Source: Tubulanus polymorphus
Lineage: Eukaryota > Nemertea > Palaeonemertea > Tubulaniformes > Tubulanidae
Length of the DNA: 64,000 nucleotides
Reading direction: 5' to 3'
Assembly: GCF_964204645.1 (NCBI RefSeq)
Contig: NC_134026.1
Span: 22,336,650 to 22,400,649 of the forward strand
A model generated the notes under the pieces. The model did no database searches. It was not told where the DNA came from and saw only the letters and a program-made list of their open reading frames with translations. Shown here in pieces: positions 38,166 through 53,261 of this stretch; position 1 is the first letter of the stretch, and each line of letters starts with the position of its first letter. A program made the translations under genes and the position numbers.

Positions 38166-41100
38166 AATATTACGAAAGATACCAAAAGACTTAAGATTTT
38201 TAAGACCCATTCTGCGCAACTGCGAGCAAATAGACTATATTCTCTAGCTTGTCGATGCTGACAAAAAAATTGACGAGATTTCTATTAAGAATAATTACGT
38301 CTCATCAAAACCGAATGACAAGGAGAGAAGGCAACAGCAGACTATATGAGGAGTTGAGATATACACAATTTGCATAAACATCGCTGAGAAATCAACACCT
38401 GTTCGCTGATCAAGTTTTATTGATGAATCAAATAATGTAACTGCTTGTAATCATTATTCTCAAGGCGAAAAATGAATTGAAAATTAACGATAGGCAACTA
38501 CTAGACCTACAATGCAGCGGCGTATGAATTTTCCGGAGAACGGTCACAGATGCTACAAGTTTGCTCGTATTCGGTCGAATTGCAAAAGAAATCGTTCACG
38601 CAAAACGAACTGAACGCCGAGGCGGTGTTAAATTCACCGAAGCGAGGACAGTCGAAACTTGTCTTATTCGCTAGTACAATATTCATCCTCAGAAATGCAG
38701 CACGCATCGTAGTACGCTAATTTTTTCCTTAAACATTCACTTTTCTATGAACACGGTTCCCGCAGTTGCATGAATTCCCAATTTTTACCCAGGTAATTTC
38801 ATTGGTGATTTTTCAATTTTCCCAAATGGAAAATGGCGCCTACGTAAAATGAACAGATACCATCATACTACAGGGCATCATAATAATACAGCCAAATGGT
38901 GAATGGTTGATAACGGTGACTTTCAAAGTGATTGAAGAAAGTTGCCTTTGTGCAAATGCTATACATAAAATGTAAATGAATTTCCGAAATATTTCTTGGT
39001 TTAATGAAAATTTCTCAAATTCTTAAATATTTCCCAACTGTGTATATAATCATGAAATTAAATCCCAAGTTTTTCGCGATACTGTGGGAACCATGCATTA
39101 ACATTAAAGCACTATCGTAGAAGAGAATACCAAAACACGACGAGCCGCATTTTCATATTCAAACAGAATATTTGAACGGTTGTACGGTGAAAATGCGCAT
39201 CTCTCGGATATGCCTTTATTGGCAGGCAGCATCAGATATCCAGCGTACCAATCAACAACTATCGAACAACTGTCTATACGAACGTGATGAATTGTCATTT
39301 CAGCTACCAGTCTCTCTCAAGACTGAGCTCGGCGGCGGCGGCAGCGTTCAAATCAAACTTTTTCAATCAACGAAAGAGCGCAGATGTACCCTTACATGTT
39401 GGTGTACCATACTACACAAACAGAAAATTTGGTGCACAAATTCAAACGCACAGGCAGATGCATGCTAAAAAACTAACTTGAAAGTTTACAAATCATATAA
39501 TGATCAATAAAGTTACTTTGGATTTGAATATATTGATAATTGATTTGAATTGACCGGCAACAAGTATAGCCCTGATATATTGACGACTGAGTGCACATGC
39601 TCTCAAATTTGACTATTGAAATTTATCAACAAGAGCTAAGAATTTTCCTGCCAAAAACAGTTTTTCGTCGAATTTAAACAGAGTTGACCATGTCATCGAT
39701 GGAGGTTCGTCATGACTTCAATGTCATCGATTATACGTCGTTTAACCCGAGAACCAATGAAAAAAATGCTCACATAAAAAAACGTACCGCGATTTTACAT
39801 GAATTGGCTCAATGCCAACCTCATACTGCTGACAAAGGTAAACCAAAAACGCTAAATCAAAAATAGAGACTGGCAACAAGTCTACAAAATCTATTGTTTA
39901 TCGCCACCGGTGAGGGCGCTGAACAAAACACAAGATTACTAGCAGTGAGGAGCCGGCCTTCCTTTCCGCTTATAGTTCTATGGCTGAGCCTACAGTTGGC
40001 CTAAAAATAAGATAAGAGTTATAAAATACATTTACAAAATAAATGCCAAAATTCACAATTTAATCGTTATTTTGAAACACCAATATTAATGACATAATGC
40101 ACATCCAATCACACAGAACCCCTGATATAAAGCATACTAGGTATCGATGCATATGAACATTATTGTAACAGGTATTTACTGCGTCATAAAATCGGTTTTT
40201 GTTCCTACTTATGCGGCAGGTAATCAAAATCTGAGAAGTCGATGAACTATAAATTAAATAAACACGCTATTGATAACGAGATATCAAAGCGCGCCCGACG
40301 TCAAAAAGCCTCGTTTAAATTTCAATTAAACCGATTATAGATCTGTCGGCGGAGATTTTTTCTCTATATCGAGCGACGACATATCATTATCTAAACTTCA
40401 AAAGAGAATATCCACAAGAGATAAACAACACAACAGTTTCACTTCCGATAAACAGATTCCATACGCCTCAATTATAATAAGTCGATTTTTTTCGTTCAAT
40501 ACTGGAGTCAACCCGTATTGCAACAAGAAATTGAATCCGCGCTTGTGTATAGCATTAAAGGATCACGTGGATGTTGTGACAGTGGAAAAAAATCAGTTCT
40601 CCCGAGTCCGAAAAAAGCGTTCCGCGTTTATTTATTAGAAAATTTCCTCATTGAAATTGGCCGGTGAATATGTCGAGTTCACCAAAGATATGCGCGAGAT
40701 AATGGAATTTACCAATTCAAATATAGAGAAACATCGGTCAAAGTACGTGAAACTGTATCTCTTAATTTTTCGCATTAAAATCTATATAAGCGCACCGTGG
40801 CAGTGAAACCTTTACTATATTTTACCCATATTCCAACGAATATTCAGTACAATGCATCGATTTAGACATGAAGCGCTTCAACACGGTGTAGATATATATA
40901 CATATATCGATCAAACGAAGAAAACTTTTTGATTCTTCAAATATCAAACCAGGGTTTCACACTTGATCTCCTTGTGAATAGAGCATTATCTAATCGGAAG
41001 GAGCGGCTTTAGGTACGGATTTGTCTAACGAATCTCGAGATATCTGGAAATGAAGTGCGCGCTCCGTGTTGATAAATCTGAGCTTATTTAGGAAGAGGTT

Positions 41101-44100
41101 TTTGTTTGGTTCACTACAGGAAAATATCACCATCTATAACGTATCCCGAAGCTACAATAACCAACATCGTCTTAGAGACCTTATATACCGCATCGACCGA
41201 TATAATAGCCATAACTAAGGTGCTCGCTACTTACACCTCCGGCTCAGATACAACACATTTCTTATTACTTGTCTCGAAGGCACCGGAAATTCAAACCAAT
41301 GGGACATACTTAATTAAGTAACCAGTGGTACGCAGTCGGCTGAAATCCGATGGTCAAATGATTGCTAGAGGGCGCGAGTCACTCGACGGCAAATATCAAC
41401 AAGCGAAAATGAAGCGGTGAACATTGATATATTAAGATTCCGCACTTATGATGTCCGCTGCCTCGAGAGACCGGTCCAATGGACGAAATACTTATATTAC
41501 ATTATGCTGCGCTTGACGGAATTTCGAATGCGCAAAATAATTTTGAATAACTTTCCACTAAGACGAGACGCGACCACTGTGGCAACCTCAGTGGAAATAA
41601 AAATTTATGAGCAGCTCCCCGACGGATGAAGTCATTAATGAAAACATCATTCGGGACCTTACACGATACGTATAGAGACCGCTGGAACGTCACATCGGTA
41701 CATTCATGAGTGTGTAATCCTGAGATACCAAGAGCATACAATAAGTAGATTATTGGACATCAAGTTGACCGACTAATACAGAAAGCAGATATTTATTTGC
41801 CGATATTGGTTTTGGCCACAAAGGAAACATGCTACAATACACAGTTCAGATCGTGTGTTCGAGAACATATAATTCCCAGGTTGGATATTTCCTCACGATG
41901 CACATATTCCGGTTTGGTTTCATGTATATCGTGTTCAACTACTTCTCAAGTGATAGAGACGTGCATGAAACTGAATTCATCATCCTTAGAACAAAATGGC
42001 AGCAACCCGCAACCTAGGAAGAAGTAAGAAGATGGCCCCTTCAAGATGAAGTTGCTTTCTGATGAATATGTCCGTCAATTTTCCTAAATTGTTTTCAATG
42101 GAAAAACACTCCATTAAATTGGAGTTAACAATGGATATTCAAATAGCAGGACTTCTTCAATTTCCATATTGATATCGTTTACATCAATATTGTCTCGTCC
42201 CGACCATACTGCGAATAACTTGAACAGCATTCAAAGCTGTTGAAATATTGAATTGAGATAAGCATACGCCAGGGAATTGTTAGGCCGAAAACTGATTTTG
42301 GGACACATTCTTCAGATATGCACGCCATCAACCCAGGCATCAATCAGCCCGGATACCGAAGTGCTTCTCACGTAGAAACAAGAATCCGTATAATTACGTG
42401 CACTGGCTTGAAAGAAGTAACAGCGACAATTTTGGCGATTCCATATTGCAACAGTTCACCCATGACAGCACAAAACAATGTCACTGTCACCGCAAAGCAG
42501 TGGCGCTGTAACCACCTCAATCTCTATAAACTTGCAGCGCCTGTCGACTTACGCTGCTTTTCTATTATTAGGCTGTTGTTTGCAGGTTATTAATGTCCGA
42601 ATACCTTCACATCTACTGCAATATTGAACAGATATACAATCAGGAATACAAACGTTTATTACCATTTGATGATTATGAACAATCGCAATAAAAACATTAG
42701 CATCAAAGCAGTATTCATACCGATATACTGCTGTACACCTCATTCTCACTAATTCCATTAACATTGATGTCATTATTCGCATGAGAAAATCAAGTGCATC
42801 ACAATACAATGAACCAATAACGGCCAATGTTATAGATAGTTTATTACCTGGACTCTAAAAGAGACTCATTTTGGAGTCCATGGTTTATAAGGTCACGTTC
42901 TAAGCAATACTGCAATACGCAGAATCCTAGCGATAACTACGCAAGAGCTAATATCTGGAACTAGCTGCTTTCCAGAGTTTTCTGTTAGGTTGGCGTTGAT
43001 AGCATTACAATACATACATTCTCCGATTATCTAACCTCTTAAAGAGTCAAAACCAAACCCAACTTCAAGTAATCATTGTTTTAAAAAATTTGGCCCGTGG
43101 TGACATGTAAAAAGTTGATACTAACCAGGCTTACGATAAACTCAAATTTTCAACTCAGGCATATATACTTTATTCAAACACTAGATTCATCTTCAAGTCT
43201 AGATCAAAGAATTCAGAGTCCAGCCAACCAGTCAACCAATTGAAGCCAGTAGTTTCTAGTCGATCTTCAAGTCTACCACAGTATTGAAGCATGAAGATTC
43301 AATTTTCTAAAATCGAAGTTGAGGAGTCTACCAACCAACCAACCGGCTAGTCAGCCAATTGAGTCAATAGGTGTGGTAGTAGTACTGGACTAATGCGTAG
43401 GCTGTTGTCAGTAAATGATTTACATTCAGTTGCAGCCGCTGAACAGCGCAGTGTATTGATGTGAAATAGATTACGTTTATCTTTTGCATTCATAATCACA
43501 GCAAAATTTAACTAACAACAGGAAATTCATGACAACTCCCGGCAATGATATTGATGAATGATTGTTTTGCGACATCAATAATTAAAAGCCAACTAATACA
43601 CACACACCCTGTGAATGCAGCCACAATGCAAATCAAGCGCACTTATATCATACCTGAAAATCATGTAAATAAAAGTATTTAATTAGAAACGGTAAATACA
43701 CAGACTTCGTGAAAGGCTGGCGCCAACGTGGACTGAGCCTGCAGCTTGTGCAGGCGATTGAAGATCTGCAACATACATTCGCCCTCCTGATTATCAAGGC
43801 TAGCTTTTAATCATTGAGACCATCTTAACAATATTTCAATAAGAAAGTCTCCAAAAAGTCTTGTTCATATTCAAGATGCGAAATATTGATTCAGCACAAT
43901 TAGCGATCAAGCCACAGCTACCGGTAGGCGGCTTCTCTGGCATCGTGTAATCAGGTGACAATTCATGGCAGCAACTTTTCCTTTCTTGAAAACAGCCTCT
44001 TATAATACGAGATGATGACAGTAAATTGATAAACAGCAACTGAAAAACTGCTCATAGGGGATTGTTTTAAACTCCCACTGTGCACTCCTAGCGTTTGGAG

Positions 44101-47100
44101 ATCCTCCTCCTGATTATGAAGGCTGAATTTTAACCATAAAGCCCATAGAGGGTTTTTTTAACCTCCAAGTTTTAACAATGCTATTTCCTTCCCTTGTCTG
44201 GATAATTGTACAGATTCACTTGTGGCACTGAGGCAATATTTCTGATTGAATGCATCCTCTGGAGCATCTCAAAAATGAGAATCTTGCTTGGTGGAAAATT
44301 TCATTTTACCGGCATTGCGCTCAGCACTCAAATGCAGCTTTTTGTCAAAAGGCATGGATAATTCAGACGCAAACATCGATATTCTTTATTCTTAATAGCA
44401 AAGCTTCAGCTGCGACTGGAATAAGTTTTCACTCTTTTCTCTCTCATATCAAAAGCTTCTCCCGCTTCGCTGCCGTACAAAATATAAGCCGTAAAAAGAA
44501 GTGACAATCAACAACATTGACATCACAGTTCCCGACTTCAATACCCATGTACCCTTTGATACAGTCAGCTTTACTGCAGTATATCACACTTGTGTCTCCT
44601 GCCTTGAAACATCAAACAATTCGACCGAAGATTAAATCACATTTTTAGCCCGTATACATAGTCTGATACGACTGAACTAGTCGGCGGAGCATTAAGTGAT
44701 AAATGGTGGTGAAAACGACAATAAAGCTAAGCACGTCAAACACAACGAAGGAGCTACCTATAAATTGAAATGCTGGCGTCGTGCGCCTAGCGAAGAATCT
44801 GAATACAATGATGATACGCATGAAGCAATTTTATTCACATCAGATGATTAATGCAGGTAGTCATCCACGAAAGATTAGCCAATGTCACCGTACTGCACCC
44901 GATAACCTGCAACAACACAACTATGATGATAATGTGTACAAAGTAAATAGGAAAACAACACCGTTGTGTTTTTGTAGGCATCCCAGCAATAAGAGGAATA
45001 TCAATGGTGCAACATTGAATTCATTTGTTCTAATTAAAATATTGTTGTTAACCCAACCTGTACATGATAATATTCACTTTGACAACAAGCGTGTTAGCAT
45101 TTTGGATTTCTGACTGATTTTGCACAAGGAGAATATTTGCATATTCGCTAAAACCTTGTTTCCTGCCAAACTCAAGTCAAGATGCAAGAAACAAGGTCAA
45201 TGCAAGATGATATTTGAGCAACTTGAAATATGGACCCAGTACCAAAATATTGTGCGATAGATTTAACAGTCAAAATAGTCAACTTGTTTCAGTTATTTTA
45301 CTTGAGCAATGGGTAAACTGGTAAGCAAGTAGAGTGAGACAGTGTGAAGGTCAAACCGATTGATTTACCCGGAGAAAAAGAAGATGTTTGTTCAATAAGT
45401 GGTTTACGAGTAGGAGTACTTCACCCTTAGAAAGGTATTACTCAGGTATGCGTGTGTGTAGACCAGTGGGTGCTATTGAAGAGCGTCTTCAAGAATACCT
45501 GTCAGTTCTTTCGCAACATTATCAAACCCTTCTTCATACACGCTAATGTACGAAATTAGAAACTTCATCACTGATAGACTTTTAAGAAAACCTACTCACA
45601 GCCTTCATTCCGGTCATTAGCGATGCAATAGCCATGGAAATTTGCTGCCACACATTTTTATGAAATCAAGTTATTATAGAAGAAAGAATGAGAAAAGCTG
45701 ATGTGGCTAACATTTCAAGAAGAAAAAATACAGAACACTTGCTAAAAGAATGATTTTTCTGTATTGCCTAGTCTGTCCATTCTTTGAACAACTATCACAA
45801 CATGATTTGCTCGTAGGTCCATTTAACATGAGATGATTCAACTCAGAACACAGGGAGGGATGTAGAAACCAGCTTGTCAAGTGAACCACAGCACTAATAT
45901 ACTTATATAGAGATTCATTATTGCAAACTGCAATCTGAAGTGATATTCATGGTAAGCGATATATCATATGATTATCCATAGATTCAACTAAATAAATCAT
46001 ATCTAGTTGATAATAAGAATATATAAGAAACACCCAAATCATTTACAACCACACATTAATGATACATGTCATTTAATATGCTATGTGCGTAAGCAATACT
46101 AATGTAGATGACCTTAATTGTTAACTTCCAACAGTTGATTCAGATCTGATTAAGACTATCATGGACTCTATGAGACTATCAATGAAGAATTTTCATTTCA
46201 AATTTATAACTATATTGAATCCCGAACATATCAAAGATAAACATCTATCCTGTGTCTTATGTCTTGCTATAATGTCTGCATGATGATTGTCAGATGCATG
46301 TTATTTTTTGGTAAATGTTTTTCTTCCTGATATAAATATTGAATGTTATAGAAAAGATATCAAGCTTGAAGCAGAACAACTTCTAGTTGATCAAAAACTT
46401 AAAAATGATGTAAGCAAAATGACCCTCAGGTTTGATAATCGAAGGTGCGGATGGGTTTCACTCAAGGATAGAAATAGCAGTGTCTAAAGAATATTTCAAA
46501 CTCCTTGCAATTGAAGCAGCTCTCGAAATTCTCATTAAAATCGAGAGTTAAAACTTGAATATGATTTAATAACTAAAAAAATCAATAGTCAAACACTGGA
46601 ATATGGAATATTTGGAACGTAGAAACTGTACTTGTACTTGAAATCAAATATGTAATGAAATAGTTTTAATGGATACGGGGACGACGTTGAATCACTTCAA
46701 ATTGCTTTAAAATACGTCTGAATTCAGAATATCGATGGTAGCAAATGGCTATTTATTATCGATGAAACCACGACGCAAAGATGTATTTCTTACCAAATCG
46801 AGATACTTGAACGATATAAACGGATAAATCACTCGCTCGCGATGTTGGAATATAGCCACAGGCAGGTACAAGGGGAAATGGGACAATAAATCCAATAAAA
46901 TGCAGCACGTATAGCTTACTTTCTGCGCAACCCATCCAGAAACAATGTAATAATGATGCTGGATTAAAGTATCAACTCTATGGAGCACCATCGTCGCCCG
47001 GTCATGTTTTTGTATTCGGCATGTGGCTGTGGAAAACAATTGAGCGATAATGACTACGATGAAGCATTTATTTTTACTTCTACTCTTGGAGTTTGATTTA

Positions 47101-50100
47101 TGGTCATTTGGCCATACTCATCTATGAAAGCTTTTATTCAGGTGATACCATTGAATAATGTACTGTAGCACCGTTACCACAGCTGTCAGGACCAACCTAT
47201 GAATAGTGTTATCGGTAACAAATTGAAATTTTTTTCACTGAAATGTCATGGAAATATGAGAGAAAATGTTCAAATTAATCGGGAATCAACAGTAAGACCT
47301 TCAGTAACATCTTTCATACTCCTGTATGCATCAAACAAATCAAATCAGAATTTCTCATTTTTGAAATAGTAACAAATACTGAAACCAGGAACAGTTGGCA
47401 GCTCTGTAGCTCTGTGTATCTAGTGACGTATTTACCGGCGACATACGTCAGAATGACTCTTAAGTTTGCACGAGTTCATCGTGGAAAGGCAATCGCGCTA
47501 GGAGAGACACGACACCAATTATCCTATGGAAGCCACGGTAATTCATATCGTTTTCAACTAACGGGCAGCAGCCTTGCTTAGTCATTTCGTCGTATGTGAC
47601 ATACGCGTGTATCAGTCGCCGTTTTCGTACGCTCCCTACCTACATTGACATTTTCTTCATCGTTTTGAATAGCTGAAGACTAGCCGCCTTCGCCTTCACA
47701 ATTATCGCTGACATGAAGACAAGTTAAGGCGGCCATCAATCAATTCATTTTGACGACGCGGCGCATGTCCTTAAGCTTAATTCTGGATTCATCGAGATGA
47801 ACCTCGAAACTGAATCAATCCCACATCCACCACCGCACAAGCGACTGCTGATGAGGCTAAACGAAAAAGATTTTTGTTAACGCATTTCAAACGTTTATTG
47901 AAACAGCTAAAGGATCACAACGGCCTCGCGTCTTAGGTTTTCACACTAAGATGCGATTCGCGAGACAATGTTGCCGTAGCAACCTAATGGCCAAGCAGTT
48001 GTCAGCACGAATCGGCTAATATTGCAATCAACACTTCATCGAAAATCTTTCCCGATCCTACGCATACGGGTCACCCACCAACTCGGATCAAATTGATCAC
48101 TATATTTCAACTGGTGAAAATATCAACGACTGTAGTTTCAAATATTTACGATACATTATATTTGCTATGGCAGCATGTGGCACGTTGGCAGATTTGGTGA
48201 ACTTCTATTTTACCTTTTAGTGTCGTACAATATAAAATTCAATTGCCAACCAAATTCGCCCAGTATCAATGAGGGGGAGTTGTTGGAGAGAAGGCTAATA
48301 AGAACGACTAAATGAATCTTGAATTGATGAGACCTGTATGTGAAAGACTGGATGTTCTTACTTCTCGGTGCACTTTTTCCATCTCACCACCCAATAGAAT
48401 GATCAAAATATCATCGTTTGATTATCCTATTACTATGTAGAGGCTAATAATTGGAGATCACTCCTTGAGTCACCGATACATGTTAGCGGCATTCTTAAAG
48501 GATCGCACTCAGATGCTCCCATGATGATACAGCACTCACGGGTATTCAAAAGACTTCAGACATCGGCTGACTCGAGATAATTCGATTATCATCAATCGGA
48601 ATGATAATATATCCCAGTAGGACATTAAGTGCCTCAACAAACTGCACTGTACAAAGTGAAAACTGACGGTGCATTAATGATAAAGCACACACACAGATGA
48701 AACAAGACAGCCATGTTCCAAACAAACCATCCGCAGTTTTTATCCGCCCAACGCATAGCATTACTAACAATTCAAGATTACGAGAGGCATATTTTCGAAG
48801 AACTCTCCTCCAAAAACATCACTACGATGTCTTTTTACATGCTATTCTACAAATCAAAGGACCAACATAATGGCAAGAAGCAAAAAATTACTTTGAGCTG
48901 AAGCAAAAACAAAACCCTATTTCTGCATTCACCTCTGTGCCATCGTTAGATCTCTCATCAAACGTAAGAAGTTACTTAGTAATTAATCCTGGAAACCTCA
49001 CTTTAGATTTGAAACTTCTAACCCTAATTATAATTTCGTTTTTTTTATGAGTCCATGATTTTCTCCTACAACTGTGGCATAATCTTTGCATAAAAGTATA
49101 GGTGATACTAATGATGCAGAAGATGAGAGAAATGATCAAATAAGCGAAGTTCAAAATCGTTGAAGTTGTTGACAAAACCATATTACTGACTCAGTCTTCA
49201 TCACGATTACAGGATTGACCTTATTAGCGTTTCATACGGTATATACGCTGGGAATTTCGATTCTACATACGAAATCCCTCCCGAGTGATTGATGGCTAAC
49301 TGCAGTTTAATTTGCTTTCAAAAAAGAACGACAAGCGAAAGTTGAAATCTGAACAGCAATAAAACTCCATGTGTACTGGAGAAAGATCACTGCCTCTTAC
49401 AGAGCACCGCAGGAAGCAATATAGACTGCTACTTCAGACAAGAGAATTCAATAATATCTAATGACATGTCATATGCCCTATGGATATCGAAGTCATAGAC
49501 TTTAGAAATCATATCATTCCAAGCGCTGGTTTTGTGAGAAGTTTGTGCGTGGCAATTGCGCCTAAACATGGAAGTCAAGGTCAAGGTCAGATCTAGCACT
49601 GCAAATTAACCGCAATGAAATTGGAGATGGTCGCTAGAAATTTCACCAATGCTGTAATCGACATTTTTGTTCACATAGGCCATTATTGGATGTAAACAGT
49701 AGCTTTTTAGTTCGGTTAGCCCATCATTGCATGGTGTCCAATATACATGACCCTTCGGGTGTTTAAGTCAAGGCCACAGCTTTTTAATCATTTTAATCTA
49801 GCTCCAGAAACATTGATAATCAGGATGCTGTGTGATAAATGTTATACAAAGTAATAATTTTACTTAAATATGTCCCTAAGTGTTTAAGAGGCACAAATTC
49901 ATTACAGCCCCTGGAAACATCATGCGATGTGCACAGTTGTTAGAACTCTGTGCACAGTGAATCGACATATTGTCACAGGAATCTACATTCGCTGAAATAG
50001 CATTGAAATAGCATCGAGATACATATTTTCAATCCATTTAACAATATTTAGATGAGTGAATATATTAATGATTTCGACAGTGATGTCAAGATATGTCGAT

Positions 50101-51515
50101 GATCTCTAAGTACAGTTATTAATGACGTGCGGAACATGTGTCATGTTCTTGTTCGCCCATTCCGATAGACTTGACATCGCAAACTCGGGGTATCCATCCT
50201 AGTAGTTTAGATCCTCACAAGCCACAACACGACTGGATCAGACCTAAGGCCAAGTAACTACCTGCCAATTCATGTTGATTACATTATGCGGAATACTTCG
50301 CCATCGGTGACAGTACATTAACAGTGACTCGAAATAAATTGTCAATCTCACCGCATAGGAACATGTCAATCATTTCAAATACCTAACTAATGCGTACAGC
50401 AACTGCGATAACTATTTTATATCGGGAATACTCAATGGAAATAAGAATCTTGGACCAAGTTTCATGTGAGAAAATTGAATTATTTTATCAATGGGGGTCT
50501 TACATCAAAACACAAGGCAATAAATCAAGATTTTGTATATTTGGAATATTGAATATCCCGAAGATAATTTGCTGTTATAAGCGGATATGCAGGAAAGAAC
50601 CTCCGTATTGTCAGGGATGACCTATAGATATATCCTTGTCTTACACGAGTTCGATGCAATAGTGGAAGAAAGACCCCGGAAAATGCTCTTTACGTATTTG
50701 TTAAACCCAAACGATCTACATATGGATCTGCATGCAGAATCAATCAAAAACAACTAACATTCTTCATCCGATTGAAAATACTCATGTTTGCTCGGGCGAA
50801 TTGATTGACGTGTAGGCCGCGTAAACTTTCTATGATCACTTTTTCTGCTCTTACGGAATATTACAGGATGTCGGGCGATGCTAATCGATTTGCTTTGCAG
50901 CTATGTAAACAGAATTTATAGCGTTCAGTTTCGAAGCACGCCAAGCAGTCATCGCGGTTGACGCTCGATGAAATGATATCGGTGACCGACCACCAATACG
51001 ATCGAGCATAGGACCTGATATCATGTTTGCCGACGACGCGAGATGAAAGCCGCAAATCTGTCATCGACCTTCGTAATAAAATCAAACCTCAGAAGACGGC
51101 AACGAAGCTCACCCTCCTCAGATGTAACGCCAATAAGCCATCACGCGGCGGTTTCGTCATATTCAGGCAAGCGACTGTCAATATCATCAACGGCATTGCG
51201 AAGCAGCGCCATATGTTCGGTCAATTTGGACAACGGTTATCGCGTGATGCACAACAAATTTGACGAAATTACCCCAAAAAGTCGACGCTGTGTTGAAGCA
51301 GATGCTTAGATGATTGCACGGCCATTACTTGTAATAGTTTTACGTTCAACTAATGCGCGCCATTAACTGTCAATACAGGCTGATAGAACAAATTATCAAG
51401 TAATAGCAACAAGAATGACACACAGCAGAAAAAGTACCGGTACTCTACAATGTCAACGGCGAAGATCAATTTTAACACAACGGAAGTGGTTTATTATGTG
51501 CCCGCTCTGTTTAAA

Positions 51516-51690
51516 AATTTTCCTCTACGAAACAAATAACTGCTTGAAACAAATAGCACACTAGAGCTCGTTTAAACAGGCATTCAATTTTGGTGTATGA
51601 ACCAAAGGGTTATCACAGTTGCACATAAAAAGAACCGTTCTCAACCAAAACGCCGATGAAGTTTGCTCTAATAAAAGCATGGCATTAAGA
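51516..51690. repeat. 175-bp dispersed repeat, copy 1
   Basis: Starts aattttcctctacgaaac and ends gcatggcattaaga. It differs from the copies at 53262 and 55465 by one indel (gggttatc against gggtgtatc) and two substitutions (gccgatgaag against gccaataaag). The related copies flank the interior of each 2203-bp unit. No coding frame. Confidence 0.9.
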
Positions 51691-51955
51691 TAAGCTTGGA
51701 AATATATTGGCAACATTCAAAGATAAATGTTTCAAACAATCCGGGAAAGGTCATATCGGTAGACGAAGAATCAGAGGACAAAATGCAAATCAATTACCGA
51801 GGTAGATAAAATATTATCGGAATCATTCATTTGATTTAAACACGCGATACAGCGTTTCAAACTCATTAATCGTGAAAGTAAATGCGATATTAATTTGATC
51901 GAGAAACCGAGTAATTCATCGCAGCCATCGCCGTTCAAAAATCATAGCCGTCATA

Positions 51956-52005
51956 GTGAGTAGTGCTTGCTAGCATCGTCAACGATGCTAGCAAGCACTA
52001 CTCAC
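51956..52005. repeat. Perfect hairpin, 23-bp arms (unit 1)
   Basis: The left arm starts gtgagtagtgcttgctag and the right arm is its exact complement, with a 4-base loop (tcaa). This is long and perfect enough to form a stable stem in RNA or a cruciform in DNA. The sequence around it is AT-rich and non-coding. Confidence 0.95.
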
Positions 52006-52763
52006 ATCGCTTCGTTTTTACTTACTCGACTGTGAGTCAGTTACGAGGCATAAGATCATCTCATTGACCAGGAAACTTGAGCTGATTACAGGTGCTTTCA
52101 ACCTTGAAGTAACCAGACTGAAATCAGCCCACAGTTCAACCAAATCTAAAGAGCATGAGGGAAAGGTCAGACAATAAGTAGTCTTAGGAATATTGCTCAG
52201 GGGATAGCATACCCTAACATGCGAAGAACAGCTACAGAAATGAAAAACCATTGATATGAAAATCACTTTATTCCAATCAGCAAAATGTTTTTTTCAACTG
52301 CAACAGGAGTTGACGTCGCGTCGGCGGGCTCAAACGGATCTGAGAACAAGATTGCGTAGATAAAGGATGATTGGAAAGTGATGAACGGGGCCCGAGCAAT
52401 AAATCAATTAAGATTTGCATCGTGGAAAACGAGCGTTGACGACCACGTTTTATTCATTCGTGATCAAAATTGACAAATACACGCGGCGCTGAGGAAAGGA
52501 CAAACACTTCAGCCCATTAAACATGAACTTCAGCAAAGTAAGACATTACTTGTGATTCATCATTTGAGGATCAACTACTTGCAAACTACTATAAACTAGT
52601 GCGAATGTGAACATGTACTCATTGGCAGGCCAATAACACAATCAAGATTGATGAACACAGGCAAGTTTGTTGCAGTTAAATCTTTTCTATCAAATACTAC
52701 ACTAATTACATCCACAATAACCACTGTATGGGATATAGCTGAACGTGTGTGAAGATGCGTACC

Positions 52764-53090
52764 TATAAGCCGCAATCCCACTGAGACTATTTGGCTTAGG
52801 TCAAACTGGCCCAGAGGACCCGAGTCATATTTAGCCTGTGTCTTTAATTAGAGAGCGCAGTCAAATGTAAATAAGTCGCTTGTTATGAAAATGCTACAAA
52901 AACGATGCAATAACAAGCGACGTGAGTCACCTCCAGAACCAATTAGCAATCACACGGAATAATTCGAACCATGCTAAAATTTGGCAGGTGCCTGATCCAA
53001 CATTTTGGTCAGGCAAACTAGCCCGTATCAAACAGACAAGCGTGGACCAATTTGCTATCAGGTAGCTAACTTCGTGATATCGTGACTATA
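52764..53090. mobile_element. GGCCC-type MITE, copy 3 (unit 1)
   Basis: The ends tataagccgcaatcccac and cgtgatatcgtgactata are loosely inverted. The interior holds ctaaaatttggcaggtgcc and ccaacattttggtcaggc, the same layout as copy 2. Its core has an extra stem, aagtcgcttgttat and ataacaagcgac. Confidence 0.65.
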
Positions 53091-53261
53091 ACTGTTGTTG
53101 ATGAAATGGTTGGAAGTTGCAGTCAGAGAAATTTCATTCACTCACTGAAATAGTCACCGCGCGTAATATCAACACAGGTGCATATACACGGGAAATATTA
53201 TATTAACATAATATTAACATGTATATATATCATATATATATATATATATATTAACATATAT

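Larger units (their letters stand above)
32837..51477. other. 18.6 kb without a recognised gene
   Basis: This lies upstream of the PDZ1 exon, so the first part must be Patj intron, because the PDZ1 exon is incomplete. I searched the minus strand for the missing GLGF loop of PDZ1 and for an L27 domain and recognised neither. It holds a TTAA MITE (37754-37907) and CpG-dense patches near 35270-35660, 36640-36830, 40260-40640 and 50800-51320. The remaining short open frames fit chance. Confidence 0.6.

Noticed and set aside
38507-38707. Minus-strand 66-codon frame with five Cys
   Set aside because: It has an ATG but no convincing signal peptide, and the Cys spacing fits no family I recognise.
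43681-43774. Minus-strand frame starting MLQIFNRLHKLQAQ, considered as a first coding exon with the start of an L27 domain
   Set aside because: Only a short stretch resembles L27, the frame runs to a stop after about 30 codons, and no good donor lies where the domain would need to continue.
44500-45113. Plus-strand frames with protein-like composition, including a 110-codon frame at 44781
   Set aside because: Several unconnected short frames without clear splice sites; the lengths fit chance.
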